DNA of 64,000 bases from Fluviispira sanaruensis (lineage in GTDB: Bacteria > Bdellovibrionota_B > Oligoflexia > Silvanigrellales > Silvanigrellaceae). The notes under the pieces were generated by a model. That model worked only from the letters and a program-made list of their open reading frames with translations. It had not been told where the DNA came from and ran no database searches. The translations under genes were made by a program, and so were the position numbers. Shown here in pieces: positions 8,804-17,511 of this stretch (positions are counted from its first letter, which is position 1; each line of letters begins with the position of its first letter). Location of the stretch: assembly GCF_004295685.1 (NCBI RefSeq), contig NZ_AP019368.1, positions 3,394,501 through 3,458,500 on the forward strand. The letters run 5' to 3'.

Positions 8804-9736
8804 TCATTCAACAAAGTAGGCATCATGAACCAGATTTTTTGAAAGTTTTATTTTCCATTTCTTTAACTGGAATTTACTGAAAATAATACTACCTTTTTCT
8901 AAGTATACTGGTGGGATTGACTTTGGCAAAACGCGTGGGTGAATTAAAATCTTTTCTGCTAATTTTGCAGCTTCATAACCTTGATTGATTTGAGTGACAA
9001 CAATTCCTGCTATTGCTTTGTCTTTTCCAACAGAATTATCCAACAAACCAAAAATTGGAATAGGCGAATTCATCGAAGTCCATTTAATCACTTCATCTGA
9101 ATCAATATTTTTATCATAATTTCCTTTTAAATACTGATAATAACCAACAATAATTACATCATAATTCTTCTTTGAGTTTACAATAATCGCTTGCCAGTTT
9201 AAAAAATTCTCTATTGATTCCACTTGAAAATGTATACCAAAAACGAAGTTATTATTCAAATTTTTTAATATTTCTTCATATAATATCTCAGAAGACTTAC
9301 TTCTATCAACTAAAATCAAAGCACGTTTTGTTTTAGGCAACACTTGTTTTAAGTAAGAAGCTGTTTCTAAGATCAGTGGTTTGGCATACACGCCAGTTAT
9401 ATAAAGAGAATCTTTTGCAATCAATTCATTTGGATCTTTTTTTATACCTAAGTATACCGTAGGAATTTTTGCTTGATTAAATTTATCTCCAAGAAGTTTC
9501 AAAGCAATCTCATCCGCTAACATAACCAAATCTGGTTCAAATTTGTCAAAATATTCTAATGCATTAATAATATTTTCTTCATTTTTTTTCTTTGTATTCT
9601 TATTTAATTGCATAGAGTAATATGATATTAAATAATTATTTTTTAAATAATCTGAAATAGACTTCTTATAATTATTTCCTGAAGCTAATTCTGTATGAGA
9701 ACTTTCAATAATAAGAATTTTCTTTTGCTTTTTCAC
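8804..9736 (-). CDS. ABC-type substrate-binding protein (start uncertain)
   Basis: A 310-residue protein resembling the ABC_sub_bind (periplasmic-binding, LivK-like fold) family: KKILIIESSH at the start, alternating alpha/beta segments, then PDLVMLADEIALKLLG and a C-terminal INQGYEAAKLAEKIL helix. From GTG (9736) it lacks an export signal. However, the 21 codons upstream (to 9799) are in frame and encode a hydrophobic signal-like stretch ending IFIASQSF, behind a strong GAGGAG at 9808-9813 with correct spacing to an ATA codon. No ATG/GTG/TTG exists there. Either ATA initiates or an ATG mutated to ATA. No permease or ATPase partner is adjacent. Confidence 0.7.
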   Translation of the reverse strand: MKKQKKILIIESSHTELASGNNYKKSISDYLKNNYLISYYSMQLNKNTKKKNEENIINALEYFDKFEPDLVMLADEIALKLLGDKFNQAKIPTVYLGIKKDPNELIAKDSLYITGVYAKPLILETASYLKQVLPKTKRALILVDRSKSSEILYEEILKNLNNNFVFGIHFQVESIENFLNWQAIIVNSKKNYDVIIVGYYQYLKGNYDKNIDSDEVIKWTSMNSPIPIFGLLDNSVGKDKAIAGIVVTQINQGYEAAKLAEKILIHPRVLPKSIPPVYLEKGSIIFSKFQLKKWKIKLSKNLVHDAYFVE

Positions 9737-10002
9737 AAAAGACTGACTCGCAATAAAAATTAAACTTATTAGTAATATAATTCTTATTACTTTGTTTATA
9801 TTGATTTCTCCTCAGATTTTTTAGAAAAATTATATTATATAAACACTTTGAAATTATCGGGTTTTGTTAAATAATTCTTGATAAATAAATTTTGACGGTT
9901 TAAAAAAATTTATTATATTAATTATAAATATCATAGGTATAAAAAGTTTATTTCAGGAATATCTTATTGAATTTTTGACGATTTTAATACGAAAATAATC
10001 CA

Positions 10003-10043
10003 GGTACTGAGCTACTTTTTAACTAACACTGTCGTTCAGTACC
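10003..10043. repeat. Inverted repeat GGTACTGA/TCAGTACC
   Basis: A perfect 8-bp inverted repeat spaced by 25 bases, just downstream of the small secreted-protein gene on the minus strand. It lacks a T-run, so it is not a standard terminator. It could be a weak terminator, an operator or a mobile-element end. Confidence 0.4.
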
Positions 10044-10052
10044 CCAATTTTG

Positions 10053-10460
10053 TTACTTTTTGAATAATCTGACTGAGTCTACTACTCTTCCATTTTGATC
10101 TACTTTGAGTAAACGAATATAGCCCTTTGCTTCATTACCTAAATTATGAACAACTTCATAGTTACTATTTTCTAGTGAGTAAAGTGTAGTCATGCGGTCT
10201 GTTGCAAAGGGTTTTACAACTAAATTTCCATTCGTTGGGAAAACACCCATTCTTGTACATCCTGCAACATGACCTAAGGAATTAAAAAAACATGAATTTA
10301 TATCTTCTGTTACTGAAACACTTTCTTTTGAAGTTACTTGAAGACTATAGACTCCTTTTCCAACAACGTAATCACTTTCCCAGTTCGAATTTAAAGGTAA
10401 ATTGTGCGCAAACGCAGATGTGGAAAATAAAACTAAAGACGCATAAGCAAGCTTTTTCAT
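10053..10460 (-). CDS. Small secreted hypothetical protein
   Basis: A 135-residue protein with a clear Sec signal peptide (MKKLAYASLVLFSTSAFA, cleavage after AFA near residue 18). The mature part has two Cys (NSCFF and AGCTRM) that could form one disulfide, and alternating beta-like segments. No family was recognised. The start is supported by AAGGAG upstream. It stands alone between two A+T-rich gaps, which suggests accessory content. A periplasmic or secreted role is inferred from the signal peptide only. Confidence 0.75.
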   Translation of the reverse strand: MKKLAYASLVLFSTSAFAHNLPLNSNWESDYVVGKGVYSLQVTSKESVSVTEDINSCFFNSLGHVAGCTRMGVFPTNGNLVVKPFATDRMTTLYSLENSNYEVVHNLGNEAKGYIRLLKVDQNGRVVDSVRLFKK

Positions 10461-10935
10461 ATATATCTCCTTAAGAATATATTTGTTCAGTTACAGAAAT
10501 TTATTCTTGCTTTTTAAATTATTTATTTTTAGAAGTCAACTTTTTATCTAATCGTCTTTTTATTGAATTATTATTGGTTATGGATTTATATTATAAAAAT
10601 CTTTATAGAAAATATTTTTAATGATTAAGTGATTAAGTAATATTAATATTTTTTTATTTTATCGCGCTAAAATATTAATCATTAATTTAAATTTTCAACT
10701 TCAAATTAATAAGAATCTACTTAAAAAAAATTGAATATTATTTTAGAAGATAATTCAAAATAAATTATGATATTTAGTAAGATGATTTAAAAAATTAAAA
10801 GATAGTGTCAGGACTACTCAATAAAGCTTCCAATTTCATTTAAGTTGGCCACCCGAAAGATATTAAAGAGAAGCTCTTTTATTGTACTTATCATTTCCCT
10901 CTACGCCTGATGAATAACTTCAACCAAATTACTAT
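10461..10935. other. A+T-rich intergenic stretch
   Basis: Very A+T-rich with many stops in all frames. No gene, tRNA or clear promoter was recognised. Its right end (from about 10800) is less A+T-rich and may be degraded coding DNA continuous with the transposase remnant that follows. Confidence 0.5.
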
Positions 10936-10939
10936 AGAA

Positions 10940-11067
10940 TCATGGATAGATTAGTTTATTTATTGGGTTAAAGATTATTTAGAACAGTATTTTACGACTA
11001 TAATCATCATGCACCTCATTCGAAACTTGCAATGTTGAGTCAAGTACATTATCAAAACTCACCTTAA
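10940..11067 (+). pseudogene. IS3-type transposase (integrase core) 3' remnant
   Basis: From 10975 to the stop at 11065-11067 the plus strand reads DYNHHAPHSKLAMLSQVHYQ. This matches the end of IS3-family OrfB DDE transposases, whose usual form is YNxxRPHSxLGxLSPxxF. The preceding bases continue the resemblance in another frame (WVKDYLEQYF, from about 10950), which implies a frameshift. No inverted-repeat ends or upstream catalytic Asp residues survive. It is a scar of an insertion sequence in the gap before the chorismate mutase gene. Confidence 0.6.
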
Positions 11068-11189
11068 TCATGTGTCAATTGAACTGCTGTTCATTGCAGC
11101 TGACATTAATTTGATTGAGTGAAATTGTTTTGAGATTTTTTTATCTCACTAGAAAGTATTTGTTTTAATGAATTTTATAGGAGATTATT

Positions 11190-11588
11190 TTGAAAAAAAT
11201 ATCGTTATCAATAGTGTGTTTGTTTTTTATACAATTTTCTTTTATCGGTAATTCTTACTGTTTAAATCATGAAAAAAACAAAAATGTTGATGAATGCCAA
11301 GATTTAAAATGTGTTCGCACCAATATTGATGAGATCAATAAAAAAATAGTTTTACTTCTTTCTGAAAGGATGCAATATGTCATTCAAGCTGGCAATATAA
11401 AACTTAAAAATAATATTGCGACTGCTGAAGATAAGTTACGAGCGTCTCAAGTTATAAATCAGGCGGAAAAATTCGGGATAGAGAACAGTCTTCCGCCTGG
11501 ATTTACAAAAAAAGTATTTGAGGAAATAGTTAAAGGATCGATGCTTTATGAACAAAAAGATATGGATAAAAGAAAAGTTAAAGACTAA
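11190..11588 (+). CDS. Exported AroQ-class chorismate mutase
   Basis: A 132-residue protein with an N-terminal signal peptide (hydrophobic residues 5-23, possible cleavage after SYC) and an AroQ-type all-alpha domain. R43 (VRTNIDEIN), R60 (LLSERMQYV) and K71 (NIKLKNN) align with R11, R28 and K39 of the E. coli chorismate mutase domain. The equivalent of E52 is not obvious. TTG start at 11190 with TAGGAG 6 bases upstream. Exported chorismate mutases occur in several host-associated bacteria. Isochorismate-pyruvate lyase is an alternative because the folds are shared. It stands alone beside a transposase scar, suggesting acquired DNA. Confidence 0.75.
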   Translation: MKKISLSIVCLFFIQFSFIGNSYCLNHEKNKNVDECQDLKCVRTNIDEINKKIVLLLSERMQYVIQAGNIKLKNNIATAEDKLRASQVINQAEKFGIENSLPPGFTKKVFEEIVKGSMLYEQKDMDKRKVKD

Positions 11589-11659
11589 TCTTGAATTTTT
11601 TAAAAATTAGAAGAACAAGCATTATTTACTTTTATTTTAACTTTTAAACATAAACACAG

Positions 11660-12823
11660 TCATTTTTCAAAAGCCAAATCCAAAATTTTTCCTATTTCCT
11701 TTGCACCAATATTGCCATGCTCTCCAAGCTTTTTTCCGCCCGTTACTTTCATAACTTGCTCAGGAATAGCTTTTAAGGATTTTTTGGTAATTTTATATTC
11801 TGACAATCGAGTCTTTGCCCCTAAAGAGCGAAAGAATTTTTCAGTCTTTTCTATGGCCTGCTTGGCAATTTTAGAATCGGAATCCCCTTTGATTGCAAAA
11901 ACTTTTGTCCCGTAGTGAGCCAATCTTTTCTTTTTATTCTCAAATTCATGTTTGAGCACAGCGGGTAAGATGACAGCAAGTGTCTGTGCATGATCCAAAC
12001 CAAACTGCGCAGTCAATTCATGGCCAATCTCATGGGTTGCCCAATCTTGCGGAACACCTTTACCTATTGTGCCATTCAAAGCATTGGTAGCACACCACAT
12101 TAAATTTGCTCTCATTTCATAATTTTCAAGATTTTTTAAAGCTTTGGGACCTTCTTCAATTAAGGTCAGTAAAATAGCTTCACTTTGTCTCGTCTGTAAG
12201 GGGGCATTTACATTATAAGTTAAATACTGTTCTGTTACATGAACATATGGATCAATAATTCCATTTATAATTTGTCTTTCAGGTAAACTTAAAGAAAAAG
12301 TAGGATCGAGAATTGAAAACTTTGGAAAAGACAATGTCGAAGAAAAAGCTCTTTTTTCCTTGGTGCTGCGTTTTGAAATAACACTGAAAGTGTTCATTTC
12401 AGAGCCTGTCGCAGATAAAGTCAAGACACAACCCAAAGGCAGCGCATCTTTAACCTCTTTCCCACACAAAATATCCCATGCATTTTTACCCTTAAACTTT
12501 GCTGCATGCGCAATAAATTTACAACCATCAATAACTGATCCGCCTCCCACTGCAAGAATAAAATCAACACTTTCATTCTTACAAAGTTCAACAGCTTTTA
12601 TAAGAGTGTCATAATCAGGATTTGCTTCAATCCCAGAAAATTCTATAATATTTTTATTTGCAAGAGCACTTCTTATTTGCTGATAAACTCCATTTTTTTT
12701 AATGGAGCCACCGCCAAAAGCAAAAAGGATATTTGATTTATCTTTTAAAAGATTTGGTAATTCGCCAATCGTATTTTTTCCAAAAATAACATTCACTGGA
12801 TTAAATAATTGAAAATTATCCAT
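11660..12823 (-). CDS. yqhD: YqhD-type iron-containing alcohol dehydrogenase
   Basis: Group III Fe-dependent (or Zn-dependent) alcohol/aldehyde dehydrogenase of 387 residues. The nucleotide loop is VGGGSVIDGCKF. The metal ligands are visible as D and H in IDPYVHVTEQ and the two His of HEIGHELTAQFGLDH. Overall layout and length match E. coli YqhD, an NADPH-dependent aldehyde reductase that detoxifies lipid-derived aldehydes. The start ATG has AAAGGAA upstream. It lies 25 bp after gcvPB in the same direction and may be co-transcribed, though no functional link to glycine cleavage is known. Confidence 0.9.
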   Translation of the reverse strand: MDNFQLFNPVNVIFGKNTIGELPNLLKDKSNILFAFGGGSIKKNGVYQQIRSALANKNIIEFSGIEANPDYDTLIKAVELCKNESVDFILAVGGGSVIDGCKFIAHAAKFKGKNAWDILCGKEVKDALPLGCVLTLSATGSEMNTFSVISKRSTKEKRAFSSTLSFPKFSILDPTFSLSLPERQIINGIIDPYVHVTEQYLTYNVNAPLQTRQSEAILLTLIEEGPKALKNLENYEMRANLMWCATNALNGTIGKGVPQDWATHEIGHELTAQFGLDHAQTLAVILPAVLKHEFENKKKRLAHYGTKVFAIKGDSDSKIAKQAIEKTEKFFRSLGAKTRLSEYKITKKSLKAIPEQVMKVTGGKKLGEHGNIGAKEIGKILDLAFEK

Positions 12824-12848
12824 ATCTAATTCCTTTTTGTAAAAAAAT

Positions 12849-14327
12849 TTACTCTTCTTTAAATTTAAATTTTAAAATTAATTCTCGCGCAGCTTTAACT
12901 TCGTCCACCTTTTCCCTAAATGTACGTTTAGGAAAAATAGTTTGAGAATCATTTTGTTCTATAATTTCTTTAACAGAATTTATAAATCGGTCAAGCTCTT
13001 CTATGCTTTCTGTTTCAGTTGGCTCTACCATGAGTGCATTTTTAACACATAAAGGGAAATAAACTGTTGGGGGATGCATACCGTAATCGATTAAGGCTTT
13101 TGCTAACTTTGAAGTATCAAAACCATTCTCTTTTAGATTTAAATCATTGAATATGATTTCATGTAAATGATGTCCATTCACAGGTATATTTAAAATATCT
13201 TTTAATTGTGATTTTATATAATTCGCATTCAGAATAGCATTTTCGCTGACTTCTCGCAAACCTTTCCCGCCAAGCGCTTTAATGTAACACCACGCTCGGA
13301 TAAACATCCCAAAATTACCATAAAATGCTTTAACTCTTCCAATAGATTTGGGGGAATTATAATTTAAAGCATAACCATTATTTTTTTTCTCGATTAAAGG
13401 AACTGGCAAAAATGGAACCAATTTCTCACTGACTGCTATAGGCCCACTGCCTGGCCCACCGCCACCGTGCGGAGTCGTAAATGTTTTATGTAAATTAAAA
13501 TGAATAACATCTGCTCCAAAATCACCAGGGCGGCTGATTCCCAACACGGCATTCATATTTGCGCCATCAATATATAGAAGCGCATCTTTTTCATGTAATA
13601 ATCTTGCAATCTGCGCTATATTTTTTTCAAATAAACCGAGAGTATTAGGATTAGTGAGCATCATTCCTGCAACATCATCATTTAATACCTCCTCAACAGA
13701 CTCTAAAGTAACATAGCCGTCTTCACCTGTTTTCACTTGCACAATATTAAATCCTGCTAGAGCCGCACTCGCAGGATTTGTCCCATGTGAAGTATCCGCT
13801 GTTAAAATCGTGCGTCTATTTCTACCTTTATTTCTATGATAAGCAGATATTAAAAGTAACCCCGCAAATTCTCCTTGTGCTCCAGCACTCGGTTGTAAGG
13901 AAACAGCTTTGAGTCCTGTTATTTCTTTCAAATCTTCTTGCAATTCATACATAATTTGTAAATGAGCCTGACTCCATTGAATAGGGTCATAAGGGTGCAA
14001 TTCACAAATTTCAGCACTCCTTGCAACCTCTTCATTAAATCTTGGATTATGCTTCATAGTACAAGAACCCAAAGGATAAATTCCAAGATCAATTGCGTAA
14101 TTCCATGTTGACAGACGGGTAAAATGTCTAACGACTTCCGATTCAGAAAGTTCAGGAAGTCTTGCGTCTTTTGCTCGTGAGTTATGCGCAAAATATTTTT
14201 TGGATATTATTTTTGGCACATCTAATTCTGGTAAGCCAAATCCATAAGCTCCTTCATGTGATCTTTCAAACAAGAGAGGTTCTTCTAAAACAACTGCATG
14301 ACTCGTAGTTTTATTTAAATAGCTCAT
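12849..14327 (-). CDS. gcvPB: Glycine dehydrogenase (decarboxylating) subunit 2
   Basis: PLP-binding half of the two-subunit P-protein of the glycine cleavage system. The PLP Lys lies in FNLHKTFTTPHGGGG, followed by GPGSGPI. The substrate-side GSCTMKHNP segment is present near residue 73. Length 492 is normal for this form. The AGGTGA Shine-Dalgarno lies in the 12-bp gap after gcvPA, so the two subunits are translated from one message. Confidence 0.96.
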   Translation of the reverse strand: MSYLNKTTSHAVVLEEPLLFERSHEGAYGFGLPELDVPKIISKKYFAHNSRAKDARLPELSESEVVRHFTRLSTWNYAIDLGIYPLGSCTMKHNPRFNEEVARSAEICELHPYDPIQWSQAHLQIMYELQEDLKEITGLKAVSLQPSAGAQGEFAGLLLISAYHRNKGRNRRTILTADTSHGTNPASAALAGFNIVQVKTGEDGYVTLESVEEVLNDDVAGMMLTNPNTLGLFEKNIAQIARLLHEKDALLYIDGANMNAVLGISRPGDFGADVIHFNLHKTFTTPHGGGGPGSGPIAVSEKLVPFLPVPLIEKKNNGYALNYNSPKSIGRVKAFYGNFGMFIRAWCYIKALGGKGLREVSENAILNANYIKSQLKDILNIPVNGHHLHEIIFNDLNLKENGFDTSKLAKALIDYGMHPPTVYFPLCVKNALMVEPTETESIEELDRFINSVKEIIEQNDSQTIFPKRTFREKVDEVKAARELILKFKFKEE

Positions 14328-14339
14328 AATATTTTCACC

Positions 14340-15701
14340 TTATCCAAATCTTTTTAAAAGTTCAACATATTTATCTAATTCATCGCGTGTTTTCTTTTCA
14401 GTCACAGCTACTATTAGACCTGTTTTATCTTCAGGAAAAAATCTTTGCAATGAAACACCAGGAGCCAAATCATTCTCTACACATTTTTGAATAAATTCAG
14501 CTGAAGATATTTTTAAATCAATCACAAATTCATTAAATGAATTTGTCTTACCATAGCGAATTTTTGCTTTTCCAGTTTTCAATAATTCCGATTTTAGATA
14601 TTCAGATTTCGCTAAATTCTGCTCAGCTAATTCAATGAAACCTTGCTTACCAACCAACGCCATCCAAATTGTCGCCCAAAGTGCGCATAAATTTTGATTT
14701 GTACATATATTTGAAGTTGCTTTTTCTCTACGAATATGTTGTTCACGCGTGCTTAGCGTTAAAGTATAACTTCTTCTTCCGAGGGAGTCGACTGTTTCAC
14801 CGCAAAGGCGCCCAGGCATTTGCCGAACATTTTCCAATCGACTTGTAAATAAACCTAAATAAGGTCCACCAAAACTCTGCGGTAAACCAAAGCTTTGTCC
14901 CTCACCTGTAGCAATATCAGCATTATATTCACCGGGGGTTTTTAATAGAGCGAGACTTAGTGGCTCTGTTACATTAGCAGAAAATAAACTTCCTTTAGCA
15001 TGCACTAAATCAGATAATTCATGCATGTCTTCTATACAGCCCATGAAATTAGGACTTTGCGCAATAACAATGGCAACATCACTTCCCAATAATGTTTTTA
15101 ACGCAGTTGAAGATGTTTTGCCTTCTTCATTTAAAGGAACAACTGTTACCTCTATTCCTAAGTTTGTAACATAAGTTTTTAACACTTCGACATATTCAGG
15201 ATGCACACCACCAGAGACCAGAATTCTTTTTTTATTCGGCTGCATACGCATTGCCATTAATGCTGATTCTGCCAAACTTGTGGAACCATCGTAATGAGAA
15301 GCAGATGAAATATCCATACCAAATATTTCTGCAATCATACTTTGAAATTCGAATAAAGCTTGTAATGTTCCTTGAGATATTTCTGGCTGATAAGGAGTAT
15401 ATGATGTTAAAAATTCACCCCTTAATGTCAATTGATTCACTGCAGCAGGGCAATAATGATCATAAACACCTGCACCTAAAAAACTTAAATAAGAGTTTTT
15501 ATTTCTTGAGTTTTTTAGAAGTTCATTTATTTTTCTTTTAATATCAAATTCAGATAATTCTTTTCCAATTGCTAAAGTACCAGAATATTGAACTGCTTCA
15601 GGAATTCCTTTTAATAATTCATCAAGGGAATTTACCCCACATGCTGCCAACAATTTTTTTTTATCTAACTCTGTAGTTGGCAAAAAACGATGACTCGACA
15701 T
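14340..15701 (-). CDS. gcvPA: Glycine dehydrogenase (decarboxylating) subunit 1
   Basis: N-terminal half of the split P-protein. It pairs with GcvPB to decarboxylate glycine and load the aminomethyl group on GcvH. Family landmarks are FLGAGVYDHYCPAAV, TPYQPEISQGTLQALFEFQ and TREQHIRREKATSNICTNQ. Length 453 is typical. The ATG at 15701 follows AAGGAG. The gene lies just after the terminator hairpin at 15723-15749. Confidence 0.96.
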   Translation of the reverse strand: MSSHRFLPTTELDKKKLLAACGVNSLDELLKGIPEAVQYSGTLAIGKELSEFDIKRKINELLKNSRNKNSYLSFLGAGVYDHYCPAAVNQLTLRGEFLTSYTPYQPEISQGTLQALFEFQSMIAEIFGMDISSASHYDGSTSLAESALMAMRMQPNKKRILVSGGVHPEYVEVLKTYVTNLGIEVTVVPLNEEGKTSSTALKTLLGSDVAIVIAQSPNFMGCIEDMHELSDLVHAKGSLFSANVTEPLSLALLKTPGEYNADIATGEGQSFGLPQSFGGPYLGLFTSRLENVRQMPGRLCGETVDSLGRRSYTLTLSTREQHIRREKATSNICTNQNLCALWATIWMALVGKQGFIELAEQNLAKSEYLKSELLKTGKAKIRYGKTNSFNEFVIDLKISSAEFIQKCVENDLAPGVSLQRFFPEDKTGLIVAVTEKKTRDELDKYVELLKRFG

Positions 15702-15716
15702 TTAATACTCCTTATT

Positions 15717-15749
15717 AAAAAAAAAGACGGGTTTTTACAACCCGTCTTT
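15717..15749 (-). terminator. Rho-independent terminator between gcvH and gcvPA
   Basis: Perfect 11-bp stem (AAAGACGGGTT/AACCCGTCTTT, 15723-15749) with a 5-base loop. On the minus strand it is followed by a run of about nine T. It sits inside the gcv cluster, so it should reduce read-through from gcvTH into gcvPA-gcvPB. Confidence 0.85.
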
Positions 15750-15764
15750 AAAATCTTTTTAAAA

Positions 15765-16145
15765 TTAATTGCCACCTTTAATGTAGTTTTCATACTCAGA
15801 AGCACTCAATAAATCGGCTGGAATATTTTCGACCTCTACTTTTACGAGCCATCCTTTCGAATAAGCATCTTCTGCGAGGCAATCTGGAGAATCGATAGCT
15901 GTCTGATTTATTTCTGTAATTTTACAGCTTACAGGCATATAAAGATCGCTAACTGTTTTGACAGATTCAACTGTACCAAAATTTACCCCAGCTTTGAAAC
16001 TTGCACCCACTTTAGGAAGATCAAGATACACAATATCCCCAAGCTGATCGATCGCATATTTCGTGATGCCAATCGTTGCAACACTTCCTTCAATTTTAAT
16101 CCATTCATGTTCTTTTGTATATTTTAATCCATTTGGATAAGACAT
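15765..16145 (-). CDS. gcvH: Glycine cleavage system H protein
   Basis: Lipoyl carrier protein of 126 residues. The lipoylation Lys is K63 in GTVESVKTVSDLY, with the preceding KEHEWI motif near residue 12. The start at 16145 is favoured because AGGGGAA lies 5 bases upstream and it yields the usual length. An in-frame start at 16181 would add 12 residues and overlap gcvT. It shuttles the aminomethyl group between the P, T and L proteins. Confidence 0.96.
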   Translation of the reverse strand: MSYPNGLKYTKEHEWIKIEGSVATIGITKYAIDQLGDIVYLDLPKVGASFKAGVNFGTVESVKTVSDLYMPVSCKITEINQTAIDSPDCLAEDAYSKGWLVKVEVENIPADLLSASEYENYIKGGN

Positions 16146-16177
16146 TTGTATTCCCCTTTTACACTTAATCCTTAAGC

Positions 16178-17308
16178 TCAACCCTGAGCACTACCATGAA
16201 CAAAAAATGGTTTTTTTACAACTAAAGCAGGTTTTTTTTCACCCCTAATTTCAATCCATATTTGCGATCCAAGTTTAGAATAAGCTTGATTTACATATGC
16301 TAAACCAATATTTTTGCCGACTGTTGGAGCTGGACAACCACTCGTCACGTTGCCTATAGAATTTTCTCCCTCGCTCGATGCATAAACTTTATAACCATGC
16401 CGCCCGATTGCTCTATCTTGCATTTCAAATGCAACTAATTTTCTTATTAAACCTTCTTCTTTTTGTTTGAGAAGGGCTTCTTTACCAACAAAATTATTTT
16501 TTTCAAATTTAGTGACCCAGCCTAAACCACATTCTAAAGCGCTGGTTGTGTTGTCCATATCATTTCCATATAAAAGATAACCCACCTCTAAACGCAACGT
16601 ATCTCTCGCTCCTAAGCCACAAGGTTTTACAGAATACTCATGACCTACTTGCAATAAGCCTCTCCATATTTTTGCTGCCGCAGAAGCGGGGAGATAAACT
16701 TCATAACCCAATTCGCCTGTATAACCAGTACGCGCTATAATTGCAGGCACCCCAAGCACTTTTCCTTCAGTAAAATGATAATAAGCGAGCTCTGTTATTT
16801 TAACGTCCACAACTTTGGCTATGAGTTCACGGCTTTTTGGCCCTTGAATCGCAATTTGTGCATAATCATCACTTACATTTTCTAAATGAACTCCCTGTTT
16901 AGGGCAGCGCTCTTTGAACCAGGCAAAATCTTTTTCAATATTACTTGCATTTATACAAATAAAGAAAGAATCAAATCCTCTTCTATATATGATAATATCA
17001 TCAACTAATGTGCCATTTTCATAGCACAATGCACTATATTGTGCCTGACCTATTTGCAATTTTGCGACATCATTTGAAACAAGTCCCTGTAAATAATCAA
17101 GCGCTCCTCGACCCGTTACGATAATTTCGCCCATATGACTGACATCAAAAATTCCAACGGAATTTCTGACCGCTTTGTGTTCATCAACAACACCTGTGTA
17201 CTGAACAGGCATATTCCAACCCGCAAAAGGTACCATTTTTCCATTTAATGCGAGATGCTCTTCAAATAATGGAGTCAATTTAAGTTTTTCTTCTACTGGT
17301 AATGACAT
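16178..17308 (-). CDS. gcvT: Glycine cleavage system aminomethyltransferase (T protein)
   Basis: Transfers the methylene group from lipoyl-GcvH to tetrahydrofolate and releases ammonia. Conserved segments are MVPFAGWNMPVQY, GIFDVSHMGEI, a catalytic-region LVSNDVA, and ARTGYTGELGYEVY. Length 376 matches the family. The ATG at 17308 has GGGGGAT just upstream, and a longer in-frame ATG at 17329 lacks a good site. It is first in the cluster. A possible -35 (TTGACT at 17379-17374) lies upstream, but no convincing -10 or glycine riboswitch was seen. Confidence 0.95.
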   Translation of the reverse strand: MSLPVEEKLKLTPLFEEHLALNGKMVPFAGWNMPVQYTGVVDEHKAVRNSVGIFDVSHMGEIIVTGRGALDYLQGLVSNDVAKLQIGQAQYSALCYENGTLVDDIIIYRRGFDSFFICINASNIEKDFAWFKERCPKQGVHLENVSDDYAQIAIQGPKSRELIAKVVDVKITELAYYHFTEGKVLGVPAIIARTGYTGELGYEVYLPASAAAKIWRGLLQVGHEYSVKPCGLGARDTLRLEVGYLLYGNDMDNTTSALECGLGWVTKFEKNNFVGKEALLKQKEEGLIRKLVAFEMQDRAIGRHGYKVYASSEGENSIGNVTSGCPAPTVGKNIGLAYVNQAYSKLGSQIWIEIRGEKKPALVVKKPFFVHGSAQG

Positions 17309-17511
17309 TTCATCCCCCAACGGCAGCATATAAATTTTTTGGACAAATCATCATCTTAATATTAATGAAATGAGTCAACTTATTTAAAAATTAATTTTAT
17401 GAAATTGCAAATTGAATCTTACAATTCAGAAATTTAAAATATTCATTTGGAATTGTCTTTGATTATTGATATGTTTGATAGATATCCATTATTTGAGGAA
17501 TCTTTTAATTT

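Noticed and set aside
9800-10052. Possible CRISPR-like repeats in A+T-rich DNA
   Set aside because: No regularly spaced repeat units. Only one 8-bp inverted repeat was found at 10003-10043.
17330-17511. A possible glycine riboswitch ahead of gcvT
   Set aside because: The region is A+T-rich and lacks the conserved G-rich cores of glycine riboswitches. Only a weak -35-like TTGACT was seen.
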